Source: CAZHMN01 sp964533705 (GTDB taxonomy: Bacteria; Electryoneota; B3-LCP). From it: a stretch of 64,000 nucleotides of DNA. A program made the translations under genes and the position numbers. The stretch lies in NCBI GenBank assembly GCA_964533705.1, contig CAZHMN010000003.1, forward strand, positions 1-64,000, read 5' to 3'. Each line of letters opens with the position of its first letter. Position 1 is the first letter of the stretch. The notes beneath the pieces were generated by a model that worked only from the letters and a program-made list of their open reading frames with translations, was not told the DNA's origin and did not search any database. This document shows, in pieces, positions 60,484-64,000 of this stretch.

Positions 60484-61872
60484 TTAATGCCCCCTCCCCC
60501 GGATCACGATGCCCATCGTGGAAAAAATGATCTTCAGATCCAGCGCCAGAGACATGTTCTCTAAGTAGAAAAGATCATAGCGCAGCTTGTCAATTACGTC
60601 GGTCAGCGATTCGTCATACTTGTGCTTGACCTGCGCCCAGCCGGTGATGCCGGGCTTGACGTTTAAGCGGCGTTCGTAAAGGGGGATGGCTGTACGAAAT
60701 TCATCAACGAAGGAGGGTCTTTCCGGGCGGGGGCCGACCAGCGACATGTCACCTTTTAATACGTTGATAAACTGGGGGATCTCATCCAGATGCAGTTTCC
60801 TTAAAACCCGTCCAACTCGCGTAATCCTGGGATCGTTTTTCCCCGCCCATACCGGGCCGGTCTTGGCTTCCGCATCCTGAACCATAGAGCGGAATTTGTA
60901 CAGAGTGAAGATCTGTCCACCTCGACCCACGCGCTTCTGCACATAGAGAATCGGCCCTTTAGAATCGAGCCGAATTGCCAGAGCGATCAAAGCCAGGAAT
61001 GGAAATCCTATGACCAACACACATAAAGACACAATGATGTCCAGAAAACGCTTCAGTGAGCGTTCCCAGGGTGAAAGAATATCGGGAAAAACTTCGATCA
61101 GCGGTACGCCGCGCACCTGAGCGGTGCGCACCTGGCCGTAGAGTGTATCCGTCAAGTCGGGCAATATCTTGATGCCGACGCGCAGGTTGGCCAGCCTGGA
61201 AATGATAATGGGAACCTGCTCGCGTTCATTCGGTGCCGGGGCCAAAATGGTCTCCCGAATCGCCAGCTTTCGTACCACCTCCTCCAACCCGTCCAGACCT
61301 GATATGACTTTCACACCCAAATATTCATCGTCCACGGCGCCGTTCAGAAAGCCGCAGACCTTATACCCGACGTCTGGAACGTTTTGAATCTGCCGCAGAA
61401 ATGATTTCGCCCTCTCGTTGAATCCGACGATGAGCGCGTTCCTGAGCCCGATGCCCTTGGCGAGCAGTCTCCGTTGTACCTGCCGGATGATCGTTCGTCC
61501 GCAACCGGCGAAAATAACAATAAATCCCCAGTAGGACATCAATACCACCCGGCTGGGGGACAGCGGTCGGCGTAGATCAATCGTAACCAGAAAAATGATG
61601 AAAATCCCGACGATGGACGCCTTGGCAACGTTGAAGAAGATGTCCACTGTCCCCTGACCGTAAAGCGTGCGGTACATGCCGCGCAGCAAAAAGATGACCA
61701 TCCAGCCGCTGGAAACGACGAGAGAAGGGATGAAAAGATGGCGGAATTCGGGCGCCACGGTTTGCGAGAAGAGTCCCGAATGATAACGCAGCAAATAAGA
61801 AGCGAGATAAGCCAGATTCAGAGCTATAAAATCCACCGCGAAGAGCGCTATTTTTTCACGGGATATCTTCAC
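60484..61872 (-). CDS. Polyprenyl-phosphate sugar transferase (WbaP-like), second copy
   Basis: The protein has 462 residues. Five hydrophobic segments (four N-terminal, one before the catalytic domain) and the domain motifs YKFRSMVQDAEAK, RRVLRKLHLDEIPQFINVLKG-type and LVGPRPERP mark an initiating phosphoglycosyltransferase. It overlaps rfbB by 4 bp (ATGA). It is distinct from the copy at 14485-15993 and presumably starts another polysaccharide or the same one with another sugar. Confidence 0.92.
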   Translation of the reverse strand: MKISREKIALFAVDFIALNLAYLASYLLRYHSGLFSQTVAPEFRHLFIPSLVVSSGWMVIFLLRGMYRTLYGQGTVDIFFNVAKASIVGIFIIFLVTIDLRRPLSPSRVVLMSYWGFIVIFAGCGRTIIRQVQRRLLAKGIGLRNALIVGFNERAKSFLRQIQNVPDVGYKVCGFLNGAVDDEYLGVKVISGLDGLEEVVRKLAIRETILAPAPNEREQVPIIISRLANLRVGIKILPDLTDTLYGQVRTAQVRGVPLIEVFPDILSPWERSLKRFLDIIVSLCVLVIGFPFLALIALAIRLDSKGPILYVQKRVGRGGQIFTLYKFRSMVQDAEAKTGPVWAGKNDPRITRVGRVLRKLHLDEIPQFINVLKGDMSLVGPRPERPSFVDEFRTAIPLYERRLNVKPGITGWAQVKHKYDESLTDVIDKLRYDLFYLENMSLALDLKIIFSTMGIVIRGRGH

Positions 61873-62876
61873 AGCCCGTATTGCTCCTTGTAATAAGACT
61901 GATATTCTCCGCTTTTAACTCGCCGCCACCAGGTTTTGTTCTCGACATACCAACGGACGGTCTGTTTTAACCCGGAGGCAAAATCGTAGGCAGGTTCCCA
62001 GCCAAGTTCATTTCTGATTTTAGAGGCATCAATGGCGTAGCGCCGGTCGTGGCCGGGACGATCCTTCACGAAAGTAATCAATGATTCGGGTTTATTTAGA
62101 ATGCGCAGAAGCTCTTCGACCAACGCCAGGTTGTGCCATTCATTCGATCCACCGATGTTGTATACTTCGCCGCTTTTCCCCTTCTCCAGCGCAGCCCAGA
62201 CCGCCCGGCAGTGATCTTCCACGTGCAGCCAATCTCGCACGTTCATGCCATCACCATAGATTGGAAGCTGCTTGTCTTCCAGCGCATTGGTGATCATCAG
62301 AGGGATCAACTTTTCGGGGAATTGGTAGGGGCCGTAGTTATTTGAACAGCGGGTGATCACCGCATTCATCCCGTAGGTGTGGACGTAAGCCCGCACCAGA
62401 AAATCGGCGGCAGCCTTGGAAGCTGAATAGGGACTGTTCGGCGCCAGAGGCGTCTCTTCGGTGAAGGCGCCGGTTTCCGGTAGAGAGCCGTACACTTCAT
62501 CTGTGGATATTTGTACGAACCGGTTGACGTTGTACTTTAGCGACAGATCCAAAAGATTCTGAGTGCCGACGATGTTGGTTCGGAGGAAAACAGAAGGTCC
62601 CGTGATGGAGCGATCCACATGGGTCTCGGCGGCGAAGTTGATCACGGCGTCAAACCGGGTATCCTGAAAAAGGGGCTCCAGAGCTTCATAGTCGGCGATG
62701 TCCGCTTTGAAAAAACGGTAACGCGGATTCTTTTCCACCGTTGTTAAGTTCTCCAGGTTGCCGCAGTAGGTCAAAGCATCAACGTTGACGAGGGAAACTT
62801 CGGGATGTTCTCGCAGCACGTAATGGACGAAATTCGAGCCGATAAAACCGGCTCCGCCGGTGACAAGTAAGTTCAT
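61869..62876 (-). CDS. rfbB: dTDP-glucose 4,6-dehydratase
   Basis: The protein has 335 residues. It turns dTDP-glucose into dTDP-4-keto-6-deoxyglucose on the way to dTDP-rhamnose and other deoxysugars. TGGAGFIGSNFV (NAD), YSASKAAADFLV (catalytic Tyr-Lys) and DEVYGSLPE are present. It is coupled to the sugar transferase gene. rfbA, C and D are not in the window. Confidence 0.95.
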   Translation of the reverse strand: MNLLVTGGAGFIGSNFVHYVLREHPEVSLVNVDALTYCGNLENLTTVEKNPRYRFFKADIADYEALEPLFQDTRFDAVINFAAETHVDRSITGPSVFLRTNIVGTQNLLDLSLKYNVNRFVQISTDEVYGSLPETGAFTEETPLAPNSPYSASKAAADFLVRAYVHTYGMNAVITRCSNNYGPYQFPEKLIPLMITNALEDKQLPIYGDGMNVRDWLHVEDHCRAVWAALEKGKSGEVYNIGGSNEWHNLALVEELLRILNKPESLITFVKDRPGHDRRYAIDASKIRNELGWEPAYDFASGLKQTVRWYVENKTWWRRVKSGEYQSYYKEQYGL

Positions 62877-63000
62877 GCTTTTTGTTACTATTCCTGTCTT
62901 TAGACTTTGAATGAATTACAGTGACGGCCGGTTCCCAGACATGTTCATGAATTCACGACGTTTTTGGGGGAGATAATTTTGGTGTGTCCAGTGATATCTC

Positions 63001-63861
63001 TTACACTTCCAAATACCTCCCCACCGCCAGCAGAGCCCCAAGCATCCCCAGCGCACCGCCGACGATAACCAGCAGATAGGGATGGGAAACCGTTATTTCC
63101 ATTCCGTTGCTCATGCTGACTCGAATTAACGCTCCAACACCTAAAATCAATGCCGAACTCAATAGTCCGCCGACTAATCCCAAAATGGTCCCCTGCACCA
63201 AAAAAATCGCCCGGAGCATACCCGGGGTGGCACTCAACAGGGACATCAAGTGCAGTGATTCATGCTGGCCGTCAATCTTCAGGCGAATAGCATTAAACGT
63301 CAATCCCACCGATAAGATAATGGCGAAAAGACCGCCGCCCAGACCCCACAACGCCAGTTTTCCCATGCCGGAATACACCATCTCAAGAAGCTCCCGGTCG
63401 TAAATTACGTCGTCAATACCCTTCAGCGCCAGAAGGCTTTCAACCACTAATTCGGCCGAATCCGGCTGCATCTGGGACGCAGGAAGATCAATCCGAAAAG
63501 AGGCGGGAAGAGGATTCTCCTTTAAGATATTAAAAAGCTCAGGATCAAATTCTCTGGCGAACGTTGCCGCAGCACTGTCACGCGAAATATAGGTGATCCC
63601 CCAGCGAGGATCAATCTCTCTAATGGCCTCTTTCAACAATGGATGCTCGGTTTCAGGAATCGCCGGGGAGATAAAGACTTCAAATTGTAGCGATTCCAGA
63701 AGACCTTCTGCTGCTCTCTGAAGGTTAATGGCTCCGTAGCCGAAAAAACCCAAAAAGGAAACCGCCAGCGTTAATGCCGCGACGGCGACGAAGGAATGAA
63801 AGATGGATCGCCTTAAGCCTTCCAGACCCTCCCGCAGTGCAAATGCAATCCAGAGCTTCAC
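63001..63861 (-). CDS. ftsX: Cell-division ABC transporter permease FtsX
   Basis: The protein has 286 residues. The N-terminus is followed by one helix (~25-45), a periplasmic domain (~50-165) and three C-terminal helices, the FtsX layout. Its GTG start overlaps the stop of the upstream gene, whose end matches FtsE. FtsEX activates cell-wall hydrolases at the septum. Confidence 0.9.
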   Translation of the reverse strand: MKLWIAFALREGLEGLRRSIFHSFVAVAALTLAVSFLGFFGYGAINLQRAAEGLLESLQFEVFISPAIPETEHPLLKEAIREIDPRWGITYISRDSAAATFAREFDPELFNILKENPLPASFRIDLPASQMQPDSAELVVESLLALKGIDDVIYDRELLEMVYSGMGKLALWGLGGGLFAIILSVGLTFNAIRLKIDGQHESLHLMSLLSATPGMLRAIFLVQGTILGLVGGLLSSALILGVGALIRVSMSNGMEITVSHPYLLVIVGGALGMLGALLAVGRYLEV

Positions 63862-64000
63862 TCGATCAGTCTCCCATTTCTGAGGTGAAGCGTTCGGTGC
63901 GCCAATCCTTGGTAGGGGTCGGGAATGTGGGTCGCGGCCAGAATGGTCATGCCTTCCGCGTTGATTTGACGCAGGTGTTCGAGGACCTCGGCGCTCGCTT
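63858..64000 (-). CDS. ftsE: Cell-division ATP-binding protein FtsE (C-terminal part)
   Basis: Only the last ~46 residues are inside the window (ASAEVLEHLRQINAEGMT... ending LRNGRLIE). ILAATHIPD contains the H-switch histidine of ABC ATPases. The stop codon TGA overlaps the ftsX start as GTGA. The rest lies beyond the right edge. Confidence 0.85.
   Translation of the reverse strand, partial: ASAEVLEHLRQINAEGMTILAATHIPDPYQGLAHRTLHLRNGRLIE

Noticed and set aside
1..64000. tRNA, rRNA or CRISPR features
   Set aside because: I looked for T-arm-like GGTTCRAAYCC sequences, rRNA-like stretches and regularly spaced identical repeats and found none that hold up. The 7-bp arrays have no spacers. A proper search with tRNA and CRISPR models was not possible here.

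Overview
The window looks like part of a metagenome-assembled genome from an uncultivated Gram-negative bacterium, probably of the Fibrobacterota-Chlorobiota-Bacteroidota (FCB) superphylum. Evidence is a very large gingipain-like protease ending in a type IX secretion (Por) sorting domain, lipoproteins, O-antigen/exopolysaccharide genes and an ftsEX pair. The phylum cannot be fixed from this sequence alone. Five runs of exactly 100 N (3456-3555, 23765-23864, 46624-46723, 47984-48083, 50770-50869) are scaffold gaps. Two of them are bounded by 55-bp duplicated sequence, as expected of a de Bruijn assembly breaking at repeats.

Layout. 1-2500: four cold-shock protein genes in a row on the minus strand, each with its own terminator, a conserved ~100-nt leader and an AT-rich promoter, separated by 7-bp degenerate repeats. 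2637-8369: an alpha/beta hydrolase cut by a gap, a decayed fasciclin gene, a small membrane protein and the secreted C25 protease. 8545-13263: a signalling block (small FecR-like protein, 7-TM protein, membrane histidine kinase, response regulator; then a soluble double-PAS histidine kinase paralogous to the first). 13448-26972: a minus-strand polysaccharide locus (beta-helix lipoprotein, alkaline-phosphatase-fold enzyme, Wzy/WaaL-type polymerase or ligase, five glycosyltransferases plus a GT9, a methyltransferase and an initiating phosphoglycosyltransferase). 27312-31293: indolepyruvate:ferredoxin oxidoreductase alpha subunit, three stand-alone receiver-domain proteins and a candidate small RNA. 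31409-43565: housekeeping genes (selA, NDUFA9-like SDR, P5C dehydrogenase, YycJ-type hydrolase, pyrFE, Fur-family regulator, YbgF-like lipoprotein, M23 peptidase, rhomboid protease). 43821-58895: a DHH phosphoesterase followed by a complex I (nuo) locus in order A-B-C-D-E-F-G-H-I, much interrupted. 59033-60384: endonuclease IV, a redoxin fragment and a mini ferritin-like protein. 60484-64000: a second phosphoglycosyltransferase with rfbB, then ftsX and the end of ftsE.

The nuo locus is the most unusual part. Between its subunit genes lie a deleted flavoprotein gene, an IS200-like element with its own miniature derivative, a dispersed-repeat field, a duplicated stub of nuoG followed by a nucleotidyltransferase two-gene cassette, a secreted nitroreductase with a small membrane protein, and two paralogous membrane-anchored SGNH hydrolases. 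The J, K, L, M and N subunit genes do not follow in this window.

The signalling genes may form a distributed phosphorelay: two related kinases whose catalytic regions are alike, one full response regulator and three receiver-only proteins. That link is an inference from gene content and has no direct support in the sequence.
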